Part shown: positions 1 to 8,168 of the stretch, one piece after another
Layout of the letters: each line of letters starts with the position of its first letter
Numbering within the stretch: position 1 is the stretch's first letter
From: Paenibacillus sp. V4I7
Lineage (GTDB): Bacteria > Bacillota > Bacilli > Paenibacillales > NBRC-103111
Length of the DNA: 64,000 bases
NCBI RefSeq assembly: GCF_030817275.1
Contig: NZ_JAUSZD010000002.1
Location: 6,820,001-6,884,000 of the forward strand
Direction of reading: 5' to 3'
Translations under genes and position numbers: made by a program
The notes under the pieces: model-generated
The model's database searches: none
The model's input: the letters and a program-made list of their open reading frames with translations, nothing else
Told to the model about the DNA's origin: nothing

Positions 1-241
1 GGACATGCGTATCCGTGGATGAGCAAATAAAGATGGCGTCGATGTCTGGGTTATCAATAAGCTCATGGCTGTCTTTTGTAACCGTCTGAATTTGACGAGA
101 AGCAGCCCATGCCTCTAACTCAGGACCTGCAAATAAATCACTCACCGCAACGATTTCAACTTGAGGTATTCGCAGCAAATTATCTGCGTGGATTTTACCA
201 ATTCTGCCAGCACCAATAATACCGATTTTAATTTTATTCAT
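1..241 (-). CDS. iolG: Inositol 2-dehydrogenase, N-terminal part (runs off left edge)
   Basis: The reverse strand opens with MNKIKIGIIGAGRIGKIHAD, a Rossmann GxGxxG nucleotide-binding start followed by a typical GFO/IDH/MocA N-terminus; only about 80 codons are in the window. In this family the enzyme oxidises myo-inositol to 2-keto-myo-inositol with NAD+, the first step of the pathway whose later enzymes are encoded just upstream. Its ATG overlaps the iolJ stop codon by four bases (ATGA), so it is translationally coupled as the sixth gene of the operon. The substrate is inferred from context: related dehydrogenases act on scyllo-inositol or other sugars, and an inositol operon may carry more than one. 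Confidence 0.85.
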   Translation of the reverse strand, partial: MNKIKIGIIGAGRIGKIHADNLLRIPQVEIVAVSDLFAGPELEAWAASRQIQTVTKDSHELIDNPDIDAIFICSSTDTHV

Positions 242-1116
242 CCTACGTTCCCTCCCGCTTTGCCTGTTGAACCGAATAATTGAATTTTGGCTCTAACGGA
301 GGCGATGATCGCTTCCCGTGCCGGCACTAAATAGTTCCTTGGATCGTATGCTTCCGGATGCTCATTCAAGAACGAACGGATAGCGGTTGTACAAGCGATT
401 TGATTATCTGTATTTACATTGATTTTTGCTGTTCCGCAAGCGATCGCTTGACGGATCTCTTCATCTGGCAGACCGCTTCCGCCATGAAGCACAAGCGGCA
501 GTTCAGTCAGTGTTCTAATTTCCGCCATTCGATCGAAACCGAGCTTAGGCTGTCCCCGATAAGGACCGTGAACGGATCCAAGGGCAGGAGCTAAACAATC
601 GATCCCCGTCTCCCTTACTAAACGAACGCAGTCCTCAGCAACAGCGTACATGCCTTCGGCTTCATCTACGACTAAGTCATCCTCGCGTCCGGTGATCCGG
701 CCCAGCTCGGACTCCACCGATACACCCAGCACATGTGCGGCTTGTGTCACCTGACGAGTGACCTCGATATTGTGCTCCAGCGTATGATGAGAAGCATCGA
801 TCATAACAGAGGTAAAACCGGCATGGATCGCTCGAATACATAGGTCATAGCTAGTTCCATGATCTAGATGAAGAGCTACTGGGACGGTTATCCCATAGTG
901 CTCTATCAGCGATTTCACCATTCCTACAATACAAGGCAATCCACCCATATAAGGAATATAAGCTTCACTCACGCCTAGAATGACAGGTGCTTGTTCCTGC
1001 TGAGCAGCCTGTAAGATCGCTTGTGTAAACTCTAAGTTATTCAAATTAAACTGACCGACAGCATATTTGCCTGCCAAAGCTTGCTGCAGCATCTCTTTCA
1101 TTGAAACGAGCGTCAT
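238..1116 (-). CDS. iolJ: Class II aldolase, 6-phospho-5-dehydro-2-deoxy-D-gluconate aldolase
   Basis: About 292 residues, class II (zinc) fructose-bisphosphate-aldolase fold. It starts MTLVSMKEMLQQA with the YAVGQFNLNN segment, and shows the metal-binding LHLDHG motif near residue 82 and the phosphate-binding HGGSGLPD motif near residue 210. In the iol pathway the enzyme splits 2-deoxy-5-keto-gluconate-6-phosphate into dihydroxyacetone phosphate and malonate semialdehyde. A GGAGAG site sits directly against an upstream in-frame ATG but nine bases from the ATG at 1116, so the latter is taken as the start. A generic fbaA is possible from sequence alone; position inside the iol operon decides the name. 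Confidence 0.88.
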   Translation of the reverse strand: MTLVSMKEMLQQALAGKYAVGQFNLNNLEFTQAILQAAQQEQAPVILGVSEAYIPYMGGLPCIVGMVKSLIEHYGITVPVALHLDHGTSYDLCIRAIHAGFTSVMIDASHHTLEHNIEVTRQVTQAAHVLGVSVESELGRITGREDDLVVDEAEGMYAVAEDCVRLVRETGIDCLAPALGSVHGPYRGQPKLGFDRMAEIRTLTELPLVLHGGSGLPDEEIRQAIACGTAKINVNTDNQIACTTAIRSFLNEHPEAYDPRNYLVPAREAIIASVRAKIQLFGSTGKAGGNVG

Positions 1117-1154
1117 GAAGTTCATCTCTCCTGTCGATAAGGTCTAACCCGCTG

Positions 1155-2600
1155 TTACCAGCGAGCAGTGACCATTTTCTTACGCGTATAGAACTCCACG
1201 CCGTCCGTCCCATTCGCATGCAAATCGCCGTAGAACGATTTTTTCCAGCCAGAGAAAGGAAAGAAAGCCATCGGTGCGGGAACGCCTAGGTTAACGCCGA
1301 GCATACCGGCATCGATATTTTCACGGAATTGACGTACATTGCTGCCATCCTTTGTAAAGAGGCATGCGCCATTGGCAAAATCGGAGCGATTGGAAAGCTC
1401 GATCGCTTCTTCAAGAGTAGCCACCCTAACGATGGAGAGAACAGGAGCAAAAATCTCGTCCTCCCAAATTTTCATACCGCACTCAACTTGATCAAAGATC
1501 GTAGGTCCAACGAAATAACCTTGTTGCTCAGAAGCAGCGTCCTTACGTCCGTCACGGACCAAAAGCGCTCCTTCGGTTTCGCCGATTTCGATGTATTTTA
1601 GCGTTCTTTCTTTATGCTGACCGCGGATAACAGGCCCTAAGAAAATGCCTTCCTCCAAACCATTGCCAATCGTAATCCGATCAGCGGCTTCAAGCAGCTT
1701 GCCCACAAGCGTATCGCCCACTTCTCCGACTGCCACCACGACAGAACAAGCCATACAACGCTCGCCAGCAGAACCGAAGGCTGCATTAACGATTTCCTTC
1801 ACAGCAATGTCCAAATCGGCATCCGGCATAACGATCGAGTGGTTTTTAGCGCCAGCGAGTGCTTGAACGCGTTTCCCATTGGCAGAAGCTGTTTTGTAAA
1901 TATATTCGGCAACCGGCTGGGAGCCAACGAACGAAATGGCTTTAACTTCTTTATGCTCAAGAAGACCATTAACCACATCATGCGCGCCATGAACGATATT
2001 CAGCACGCCAGCTGGTAAGCCCGCTTCATGGAACAGCTCAGCCAAGCGGTTTGCAAGATGAGGTGTGCGTTCAGACGGCTTCAACACGAAAGTATTGCCG
2101 CAGGCAATCGCAAGCGGGAACATCCAGCAAGGCACCATCATTGGGAAGTTGAATGGTGTGATACCACCAATAACACCGATTGGATAACGGTACATGCCGG
2201 ATTCAAGATTGGACGCAATGTCTGGAAGCTGTTTGCCCATCATCAACGATGGAGCCCCAGCGGCGAATTCTACACACTCAATGCCCCGAAGTACTTCTCC
2301 GTAAGCTTCGTTGTAGCTTTTGCCGTTTTCTTGCGTAACGATTCGCGCCAGCTCATCCCAATGCTCCACCAGAAGCTGTTGGTATTTGAACAAAATGCGG
2401 GCTCTCCGTGGTACAGGTGTGCGGCTCCAGGTCTGGAATGCCTCTTGAGCCGTACGAACCGCCTGATCCACATCTGCCTTCGTTGAAAATGGAATATGAG
2501 CAAGAATTTCTTCTGTTGCAGGGTTATACACCGGTTCTGTTTGTGTGGATGTTGAAGCGACCCATTCGCCGCCGATCCAGTTTTTCAAAGTTGTTGTCAT
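1155..2600 (-). CDS. iolA: Methylmalonate-semialdehyde dehydrogenase (CoA-acylating)
   Basis: 481 residues, an aldehyde dehydrogenase of the MmsA/IolA family. The substrate-pocket FNFPMMVP stretch (about residue 150) and the catalytic cysteine in GSAGERCMAC (about residue 283) are both visible. In this family the enzyme converts malonate semialdehyde to acetyl-CoA and CO2, the final step of inositol breakdown. AAGGAGA lies eight bases before the ATG. It is the fourth gene of the operon and is followed after 38 bases by the aldolase that makes its substrate. Length and motifs are normal. Confidence 0.93.
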   Translation of the reverse strand: MTTTLKNWIGGEWVASTSTQTEPVYNPATEEILAHIPFSTKADVDQAVRTAQEAFQTWSRTPVPRRARILFKYQQLLVEHWDELARIVTQENGKSYNEAYGEVLRGIECVEFAAGAPSLMMGKQLPDIASNLESGMYRYPIGVIGGITPFNFPMMVPCWMFPLAIACGNTFVLKPSERTPHLANRLAELFHEAGLPAGVLNIVHGAHDVVNGLLEHKEVKAISFVGSQPVAEYIYKTASANGKRVQALAGAKNHSIVMPDADLDIAVKEIVNAAFGSAGERCMACSVVVAVGEVGDTLVGKLLEAADRITIGNGLEEGIFLGPVIRGQHKERTLKYIEIGETEGALLVRDGRKDAASEQQGYFVGPTIFDQVECGMKIWEDEIFAPVLSIVRVATLEEAIELSNRSDFANGACLFTKDGSNVRQFRENIDAGMLGVNLGVPAPMAFFPFSGWKKSFYGDLHANGTDGVEFYTRKKMVTARW

Positions 2601-2630
2601 ATGTGGATTCTCCTTAGTTGTTCAATTTAG

Positions 2631-3641
2631 TTAAGATGCTGTAATTTCACCGCGGTTGCAGCGCTCGATATAGTCATTTACTTGATCGGTTGTCGGCATC
2701 GCATCAGAGCAGCTGTGACTGGAGATTACGATACAAGCTGCGGCACTGCCGTATTCCATACTTTTCTCAATCGTCCAACCTTGCATGATGCCATAAATAA
2801 AGCCGGCTGCATAAGAATCGCCTGCACCAAACGTCTTGACCACCTTAGCCGGAAAACTCTTGGCACGATGACCAACACCATCTTGGGTATAAGCGATAGA
2901 GCCTTCCTTGCCATGCTTAATAATGACAATTTTCGCTGAGTAGTCGAACCATTTAGCAGCCGTGATCCGGTCATTTTTCTCTGGATTGTTCTCAAAGCGT
3001 TCCATCATATCGAATTCTTCGCGGGTACCTAAAATAATGTCACATTTCTCGGCCGCCAGATTGTAGTAAACGGCTGTTTCTTCTGATGTCTTCCAAGTAT
3101 ATGGACGGTAATCCAGATCAAAAATGATAACGACCCCATGCTTCTTCGCGTATTCTAACGCCTGAAAGACAGCTTCGCGGGACGGGCTTTGCGCAAGTGC
3201 TGTACCAGAGATTAGAAGTACCTTCGCTTCAGCGATCAGTGATTCTTGTACTTCGGCTGGTGTTAGCAGCAGGTCAGCCACATTGTCGCGGTACATAAGA
3301 ATGCTGCATTCCGATGGGCTTTTGATTTCTGTAAAGGCTAGTCCTGTAACCGCGCCGGTATTATCTGTCACGACATTCGTTGTTTCGATGTTGTTACGCC
3401 CTAAATAATCAGCGATGAAACGTCCCATTTGATCGTTGGCGATTTTACCAATAAAGGCAGTTTTCATGCCCAGTCTTGCCATGCCAATCGTAATGTTAGC
3501 GGGAGAACCCCCTACATATTTGGTAAAGGTCATGGTCTCTTCCATGGGACGATTAATTTCATTCGCATTCAAATCAATACATAGTCTACCAATGGCTACA
3601 AAATCCAGCGGCTTCGCCTGTGGAAAGGAAACATAGGTCAT
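2631..3641 (-). CDS. iolC: 5-dehydro-2-deoxygluconokinase
   Basis: 336 residues, PfkB/ribokinase-family sugar kinase. The N-terminus has the DFVAIGRLCIDLNANE sugar-binding strand and the KYVGGSPANITIGMARLG motif; the C-terminal ATP/anion-hole signature is TFGAGDSYAAGFIYG near residue 270 with the catalytic Asp. It phosphorylates 2-deoxy-5-keto-D-gluconate ahead of the aldolase step. The start lies seven bases beyond the iolE stop, with a GAAGG site inside the end of iolE. Among PfkB kinases the substrate is assigned from the N-terminal similarity to IolC and from the operon. Confidence 0.92.
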   Translation of the reverse strand: MTYVSFPQAKPLDFVAIGRLCIDLNANEINRPMEETMTFTKYVGGSPANITIGMARLGMKTAFIGKIANDQMGRFIADYLGRNNIETTNVVTDNTGAVTGLAFTEIKSPSECSILMYRDNVADLLLTPAEVQESLIAEAKVLLISGTALAQSPSREAVFQALEYAKKHGVVIIFDLDYRPYTWKTSEETAVYYNLAAEKCDIILGTREEFDMMERFENNPEKNDRITAAKWFDYSAKIVIIKHGKEGSIAYTQDGVGHRAKSFPAKVVKTFGAGDSYAAGFIYGIMQGWTIEKSMEYGSAAACIVISSHSCSDAMPTTDQVNDYIERCNRGEITAS

Positions 3642-3648
3642 AGGATCA

Positions 3649-4557
3649 TTACCTTCTTTCTTGTGGAATAAGGGATTCTATATGTTGAAGTGCTTTCTTA
3701 GCGTATTCATAAGGGTTGTGTGCAGCCGGATCCTGCTCGCCTTCCAGCATCGCCCAACCCGCATATCCTTGAGATAGCAGCTCCTCAAATATAGGAGCGA
3801 AGTCGATACAGCCGTCACCAGGAACGGTGAACACCCCTTTGCGGATACAAGTCACGAAGTCGACCTTCTCGGCGCGCGCTTCATCTAACACGGCTTGGCG
3901 AATATCCTTTAAGTGAATATAAGCAATCCGATTCTCATGCTTACGCAGCACAGTGAGCGGGTCCGCTCCTCCGTAATAGGCATGACCGGTATCAAAGAGT
4001 AGGTATACCAGAGAAGGATCCGTGAGCTCCATCAGCTTATCGATTTCCTCCGGACTTTCAACAACCGTTCCACCATGATGGTGATACGTCAGCTTTAGGC
4101 CGTACTCCTGCGCGATTGCTCCCGCAAGGTTCAGTCCTTCGGCTAAGCTTTGCCAGCCAGCTTCGTCCAGACGCAGCACTTCCTTCTCGTTCGGGGAGCG
4201 GCGCGGGTCGAAGTGGAGCGAGCCCCCAACTTCTGCTGTGCTGATGACCGTACTGCCCATTTCCTTGAGAAACTGGGCATGCTTCCTGTAGGCTTTCAGT
4301 TCCTCGTCCCGGTAAGCAGGATCAGAGAATAGCACGGATTTCCACTGAGACACGAGGCTTATTCCCCGCTTATCCAGCTCCTGCTTCAGCACCTCAATAT
4401 CGGTCGGATATTTGCGGCCCATCTCGGTACCTTTCAGACCCAACGCCTGAATATCATCTAGAATTTGTTCATATGTGGTATCCGCGCCATGTTCTTTGAC
4501 GTCTTCTCCCACCCAATTTATTGGATGAATACCTAGCTTAAATGGCAGATCTTTCAT
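3649..4557 (-). CDS. iolE: Myo-inosose-2 dehydratase
   Basis: 302 residues, a xylose-isomerase-like TIM barrel of the IolE type. It starts KLGIHPINWVGED and contains the GTEMGRKYP segment, the metal-ligand region LTYHHHGGTVVE, the LFDTGHAYYGG motif and the C-terminal GWAMLEGEQDP, all in family order. The enzyme dehydrates 2-keto-myo-inositol to 3D-trihydroxycyclohexane-1,2-dione using a divalent metal. A GGGGAGGG site precedes the ATG. It lies between iolD and iolC with very short gaps, consistent with one transcript. Confidence 0.92.
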   Translation of the reverse strand: MKDLPFKLGIHPINWVGEDVKEHGADTTYEQILDDIQALGLKGTEMGRKYPTDIEVLKQELDKRGISLVSQWKSVLFSDPAYRDEELKAYRKHAQFLKEMGSTVISTAEVGGSLHFDPRRSPNEKEVLRLDEAGWQSLAEGLNLAGAIAQEYGLKLTYHHHGGTVVESPEEIDKLMELTDPSLVYLLFDTGHAYYGGADPLTVLRKHENRIAYIHLKDIRQAVLDEARAEKVDFVTCIRKGVFTVPGDGCIDFAPIFEELLSQGYAGWAMLEGEQDPAAHNPYEYAKKALQHIESLIPQERR

Positions 4558-4581
4558 AGATATGTGCCCTCCCCTATATCG

Positions 4582-6447
4582 TTAAATGGGTCTCGCCGCT
4601 TGTATGTTTTTCTTCATCTCTTCGTGCGCTGCAATCACTTTCTCGCTCTCAGAAACTTCAGGGACACCAACCTGCCACCAGGATTCATAACCCTGTGTGT
4701 TGGTTCCAGGAACAACAGGAATCTCGATCAGCGTCGTGACTGTTTCTTCCTTCGCTTTAAGCAGCGCTTCCTTTAGTTCTTCAGGTGTGTTTGCTTTATA
4801 CGCCTTCGCACCTAAGCTGCGAGCATGCGCTGCGAAATCAATTGGCATATATCCGCCTGTCAACTTGCCCGTAGCGGCTTCACGATATCGAAACTCATTC
4901 CCGAACCCGTCGCTGCCGTGACCCCTTTGCAAGTTATGGATGCATTGGAAGCCATGATTATCGAACAGCAGCACAGTGAATTTCCGGCCCTCTTGGAGGC
5001 TTGTAACCATCTCGGAGTGCAGCATCAGGTAACTTCCATCACCGACCACAGCATAGACCTCGCGATTCGGCTCAGCCAATGCTGCCCCGAAAGCGCCGCT
5101 AACTTCATAACCCATACAGGAGAAGCCGTATTCCATATGATAGGTCTTAGGCTCCGATGATCGCCATAAGCGGTGTAAATCACCCGGCAGGCTTCCTGCT
5201 GCACAAACGATAACAGCTGAAGGATCAATCGTTTGATTAATCACACCAAGCGCGCGAGTTTGGGCAAAGCCCTCTTCACATTCCGCATTGTACAAACGGT
5301 CAACCTCGCTATCCCACTCTGCCTTCAAAGAACCTATGTAACCGTTTTCGTAACCGCTAACATAGTGCTGTGTCGTCAATGCATCTTTCAGTGCACTTAA
5401 CGCTTCCTTCGCATCAGCGGTAATGCCAATTCCGCTCAATTTCGAAGAATCAAACCCACTGACATTTATATTAATAAACTGCACCTTCGGATTTGCAAAA
5501 GCCGATTTAGATGCCGTTGTAAAGTCGGAATACCGCGTACCTACGCCGATAATCAAGTCTGCTTGCTTCGCCAGCACATTCGCTGCGAGTGCACCCGTAA
5601 CACCAATCGCACCAACATTAAGCGGATGGTTCCAAGGCAGCGAGCTTTTACCTGCTTGCGTTTCTGCTACAGGAATCCCAAAGGCAGCTGCAAATTCCAT
5701 TAATTCCTTCGTCGCATCTGCATAAAGGACTCCGCCGCCTGCAATAATCAACGGACGCTGTTTGCCTACCATGCAGGCCACAGCACGATTCACTGCTTCT
5801 CTTGCTGGTGGACGTCTATCTAGATAGTGAACTTTCTTATCGAAAAAGGCTTCCGGATAATCGTACGCCTCAGCTTGCACATCTTGGGGTAAAGCTAGCG
5901 TAACCGCTCCTGTTTCTGCTGGGTCAGTTAACACGCGCATCGCCTGTACAGCCGCGCTCATCAACTGCTCTGGGCGAACAATCCGGTCCCAATATTTACT
6001 GACTGATTTGAAAGGATCGGTGGCCGACACCGTATAATCGCCCACAACCTCAAGCTGCTGAAGCACTGGATCCGGCTGTCTTGTGGCAAAATTGTCTCCT
6101 GGCAGCAGCAGCACCGGAATCCGGTTGACTGTCGCTGTTGCCGCGGCGGTCACCATATTCAGAGCACCTGGTCCAATCGATGTGGTGCAGGCATAGATTT
6201 GCCGACGGTTTTGCTGCTTGGCGTAAGCCGCAGCTGCATGAACCATCCCTTGTTCGTTCTTGCCTTGTATATAAGTAAGGTCGCCTGCGCTCCGTTCCAA
6301 GGCTTCTCCAAGTCCTGTCACATTGCCATGACCGAAAATCCCCATGACACCACGTACAAACTTGGTCTCTTGTCCATCCACTGACACGTACTGTTGGTCC
6401 AGAAACCGAAGCAGCGCTTGTGCCATCGTTAGTCGAATCGTACTCAT
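4582..6447 (-). CDS. iolD: 3D-(3,5/4)-trihydroxycyclohexane-1,2-dione acylhydrolase (ThDP-dependent)
   Basis: About 621 residues, a thiamine-diphosphate enzyme of the acetolactate-synthase fold. The N-terminal domain has the catalytic Glu region KNEQGMVHAAAAYA (about residue 62), and the C-terminal ThDP/Mg motif runs from VVGDGSYLMLHSEM to FDNHGFQCI. The reaction opens the cyclohexanedione ring to 5-deoxy-glucuronate. AAAGGAAG lies about six bases before the ATG at 6447 but touches an in-frame ATG two codons earlier, so 6447 is preferred. This is the first gene of the operon, directly behind the promoter and double operator. Confidence 0.93.
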   Translation of the reverse strand: MSTIRLTMAQALLRFLDQQYVSVDGQETKFVRGVMGIFGHGNVTGLGEALERSAGDLTYIQGKNEQGMVHAAAAYAKQQNRRQIYACTTSIGPGALNMVTAAATATVNRIPVLLLPGDNFATRQPDPVLQQLEVVGDYTVSATDPFKSVSKYWDRIVRPEQLMSAAVQAMRVLTDPAETGAVTLALPQDVQAEAYDYPEAFFDKKVHYLDRRPPAREAVNRAVACMVGKQRPLIIAGGGVLYADATKELMEFAAAFGIPVAETQAGKSSLPWNHPLNVGAIGVTGALAANVLAKQADLIIGVGTRYSDFTTASKSAFANPKVQFININVSGFDSSKLSGIGITADAKEALSALKDALTTQHYVSGYENGYIGSLKAEWDSEVDRLYNAECEEGFAQTRALGVINQTIDPSAVIVCAAGSLPGDLHRLWRSSEPKTYHMEYGFSCMGYEVSGAFGAALAEPNREVYAVVGDGSYLMLHSEMVTSLQEGRKFTVLLFDNHGFQCIHNLQRGHGSDGFGNEFRYREAATGKLTGGYMPIDFAAHARSLGAKAYKANTPEELKEALLKAKEETVTTLIEIPVVPGTNTQGYESWWQVGVPEVSESEKVIAAHEEMKKNIQAARPI

Positions 6448-6470
6448 GACCATCTTCCTTTCACGATAAA

Positions 6471-6508
6471 GGTTAAGCGCTTAATCTCTCGAGGTTAAGC
6501 GCTTAATC
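6471..6508. promoter_or_regulatory. Double LacI-type operator of the iol operon
   Basis: The 16-base unit GGTTAAGCGCTTAATC occurs twice, at 6471-6486 and 6493-6508, each with the perfect 12-base palindrome TTAAGCGCTTAA. The units are 22 bases apart, about two helical turns, so both would face the same side. They lie just downstream of the -10 box and upstream of the iolD ribosome site, a position suited to repression. The central GCGC with AT flanks is the style of LacI/GalR-family sites; the regulator is not encoded in the window. Confidence 0.75.
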
Positions 6509-6510
6509 CG

Positions 6511-6539
6511 ATAGTACAACATATTTATTTCGACCGCAA
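6511..6539 (-). promoter_or_regulatory. Sigma-A promoter of the iol operon
   Basis: On the minus strand TTGCGG (6534-6539) and TACTAT (6511-6516) are separated by exactly 17 bases. Transcription would start at about 6504, inside the first operator unit met by polymerase. Confidence 0.7.
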
Positions 6540-6611
6540 TGCCTTTTACAAAAAAAAAACTCATAGACGAAGAAATGGCAATGGCACAGTGTCATCCTAT
6601 AGCTCTTAACC

Positions 6612-8168
6612 TTATGATGACGCTCTGCCATTCCTATATTCCTTAGGTGACATTTGGAACTGCTGTTTGAAGACATTCGTAAAATAATTCGGCTCATCAA
6701 ACCCGATGGCAGAAGCGATCTCGAATATTTTCATATCGGTATTTCGGAGCAGCAAAGCTGCCTTATCCATACGGAAACGGGTAACGAAGCGCGTAAAGCT
6801 TTCCCCTGTAGCTTTCTTAAATACGACACTGAAATAGCTTGGATTTAAATGAATATGCGATGCCACATCGGTCAAGCGGCATTCTTCATTGTAGTGCTCC
6901 TCAATGTACTTGACGGCCCTCTCGATTAGATTGTCACTTTTGGCCGCCTGCCAGTTGTTAAATTGCTGCAAGAAGTTCTTCACTTGCTCGGCAGCCCATT
7001 GAAGGACTTCCTCCGATGTCCAATGCGTCTGCGGCATTTCGTTAGGGATCCTAGCTAGCGCATTGTTATCATCGGGATCGAATTGCTTCTGTATCGTTCC
7101 AAGCATAGCAATGGAGAGAGATAACGCCCCTATTCGCATTTCCTCTGGCGATGAAAAAGGCAGTTCTGCAAGCACCCGATCCAAAAGAAGCTGAAGGCTG
7201 TCCTCCTGTCCGATTAGAATGGCAGACATCAGTTGAACTTCCATCTCTCTAACCCTCGCCTGGTTCAGCGACAGCATAATCCCGGATCCTGTCTCACTTC
7301 CACTCTCAGGAAGGCTGGCAACAGGTCCGTAAACAATCCCTTTAGTCAAGTTATACAAATCCGCTAACTCATTGGCAGAAGGAGCGAGCCCCATTGAAAC
7401 CATATGTAAGCGAATTTTCAAATACTCGAAGGAAGCACTTTGAATGGCTTCTTGCAAGCTCTCTTCGACATCATGTTGTGCCGAAACCAATACAAAGCTG
7501 TCATGCTCTACCAAAAGCAGCTGCGCCTCCAGCCCCGCTCCATTCAGCAGCTCCTCTACGATATTGGAGAATGCAAACTGCAGCAGGCTCATATCGCTTT
7601 TCCCATACGCTTTATTTACCAAATCCTCGCTGTTCATTTGCAGAAGCCATAGCTCCTTACCAGCCAGACCATCAGTGAGCCTTGCTGCTATGCTCTTCTC
7701 ATAAGGCAAGTCCAATAAAGCCGCTCGAAGCTCCTGATCTTGCTGGAGCCGCAGCTGCACTTGCTGCTTCTGCTGCAGCGCATACTTAACATAGAACCGC
7801 TCGGATGCCTTATTCATCACCTGACGAACATCTTGTTCCGTGCATGGTTTGATCAGAATATCCAGCGCACCATGTCGAACGGCTGCTTGTGCATACTCAA
7901 AATTTTTGTATCCCGTCAAAATGATGACAAGCATGTCGGGATGGTTCTGTCGCAAATGCCCTACGAATTCGATCCCGTCCATGATGGGCATTCGGATATC
8001 GGTCAACACCAAATCAGGCTTAAGCTCATCCAGCAGAGCCAATGCATCCTGCCCGTTGCTAGCTTCGCCAACCACTTCCCAGCCCAATTCTCTGCCCTCT
8101 AACATCTTCATCAGCCCTTTTCGAAAATTCGGCTGATCTTCCACAATTAATACTCTCCCGATTCTCAT
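6612..8168 (-). CDS. YesN-like response regulator with AraC DNA-binding domain
   Basis: 518 residues. The N-terminal receiver domain (about 1-120) starts RVLIVEDQPNFRKGL and has the phosphoacceptor Asp in LVLTDIRMPIMDG and the conserved Lys in LIKPCT. A long, poorly conserved middle region follows. The C-terminal AraC/XylS domain (about 415-515) reads LNPSYFSVVFKKATGESF and FDEPNYFTNVFKQQFQMSPKEYR. Its ATG overlaps the kinase stop by four bases, a standard YesM-YesN pair, which usually control nearby carbohydrate uptake or breakdown genes. It ends 165 bases before iolD; whether it acts on iol is not shown, since the iol operator looks LacI-like. Confidence 0.92.
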   Translation of the reverse strand: MRIGRVLIVEDQPNFRKGLMKMLEGRELGWEVVGEASNGQDALALLDELKPDLVLTDIRMPIMDGIEFVGHLRQNHPDMLVIILTGYKNFEYAQAAVRHGALDILIKPCTEQDVRQVMNKASERFYVKYALQQKQQVQLRLQQDQELRAALLDLPYEKSIAARLTDGLAGKELWLLQMNSEDLVNKAYGKSDMSLLQFAFSNIVEELLNGAGLEAQLLLVEHDSFVLVSAQHDVEESLQEAIQSASFEYLKIRLHMVSMGLAPSANELADLYNLTKGIVYGPVASLPESGSETGSGIMLSLNQARVREMEVQLMSAILIGQEDSLQLLLDRVLAELPFSSPEEMRIGALSLSIAMLGTIQKQFDPDDNNALARIPNEMPQTHWTSEEVLQWAAEQVKNFLQQFNNWQAAKSDNLIERAVKYIEEHYNEECRLTDVASHIHLNPSYFSVVFKKATGESFTRFVTRFRMDKAALLLRNTDMKIFEIASAIGFDEPNYFTNVFKQQFQMSPKEYRNGRASS

